Assembly: GCA_018257865.1 (NCBI GenBank)
Contig: JAEUBA010000142.1
Span: forward strand, 1-46,629
Direction: 5' to 3'
DNA: 46,629 nucleotides
DNA from: Stereocaulon alpinum
Lineage: Eukaryota > Ascomycota > Lecanoromycetes > Lecanorales > Stereocaulaceae
The translations under genes were made by a program, and so were the position numbers. Within the stretch, counting starts at the first letter, position 1. Every line of letters begins with the position of its first letter. Below, in pieces: positions 46,317 to 46,629 of the stretch. A model generated the notes under the pieces. The model was not told where the DNA came from and did not search any database. It saw nothing but the letters and a program-made list of their open reading frames with translations.

Positions 46317-46629
46317 TAAGATTTAGTATTACCCTACTATAAAGTAAGCTATAAACCTAGGGATATTCTTATCTTTTATCGCGCTTTCCCAAAAGTTGCT
46401 GGGGAACCCTGAGTTACCGAGCGCGCCGGTAGGGCTAATAGTAGGATACAGCGGAATTAGTAACTTAATATTACTAATAGTATTAAATCAGCCCGATCTA
46501 TAACTTTTTACTACTAATTTAATAATATTAGTCTAGCTAGCAACTAGATATTGCTATTAGTATAATATCTAACTAATTAGTATATCTATTACGCGTTCAG
46601 CTAGCTATTAGCTTAATTAGTAATATAAC

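Larger units (their letters stand above)
44281..46629. repeat. RIP-degraded A+T-rich repeat block (right)
   Basis: From about 44453 to the window end the sequence again has almost no CA or TG, is full of TA, TAG and TAA, and contains no useful open frame, as in the left block. It starts with an inverted LTR-like terminus, then a telomere-type repeat. The middle (about 45100-45300) is made of ATTATTAGTATTAC-type runs that may be a mutated Ser/Asn-rich coding region on the minus strand. No element can be named beyond the LTR-like end. A less mutated patch lies at about 46380-46440. Confidence 0.85.

Overview
The window is from a filamentous ascomycete (Pezizomycotina). The evidence is short spliceosomal introns (mostly 45-75 bp, GT-AG with CTRAC-type branch sites), fungus-type genes (two Zn2Cys6 regulators, an ASNSD1-like asparagine synthetase-domain protein, a fungal-style APS kinase) and two A+T-rich blocks with the signature of repeat-induced point mutation (RIP): CA and TG nearly absent, TA in great excess, no open frames. 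I cannot name a genus from the sequence.

Layout. About 1-6370 is a RIP-degraded repeat block. It holds an 84-bp tandem repeat (about 1001-1275) and the 3' half of a Ty3/gypsy-type pol (about 3697-5196, + strand) that ends in an LTR-like terminus at 6077. About 6400-44280 is an ordinary gene island. About 44280-46629 is a second RIP block. It starts with an inverted, related LTR-like terminus (from 44453) and carries an interstitial telomere repeat (44748-44768).

The island holds twelve genes whose exons I could join by splice sites and reading phase, or that are single open frames: MFS transporter (-), ribosomal protein L9/uL6 (-), membrane-anchored CPYS glutaredoxin (-), hotdog-fold PaaI-like thioesterase (+), V-ATPase subunit C (+), APS kinase (-), an unrecognised 394-396 aa basic protein (+), an unrecognised two-TM protein (-), Vps9 Rab5-family GEF with C-terminal CUE (-), ASNSD1-like protein (+), and two divergently transcribed Zn2Cys6 transcription factors (-/+). 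A thirteenth, a conserved fungal protein of unknown function (+), has a long intact 3' frame but an apparently broken 5' end.

The genes are mostly housekeeping (translation, vacuolar acidification, endosomal traffic, sulfate assimilation, redox). They do not form a pathway or an obvious secondary-metabolite cluster. V-ATPase C and Vps9 both serve the vacuole/endosome system and APS kinase and glutaredoxin both touch sulfur/thiol metabolism, but nothing in the sequence ties them together.

I found no clear new biological system. The most notable features are: three GC-AG introns in two genes; an intron of the ASNSD1-like gene with a 55-bp tandem duplication that copies its own 5' splice site; three lesions packed into the 5' end of an otherwise intact conserved gene; a gypsy relic decayed almost purely by substitution with its frame kept over about 1.5 kb; and inward-facing inverted LTR termini bracketing the gene island.
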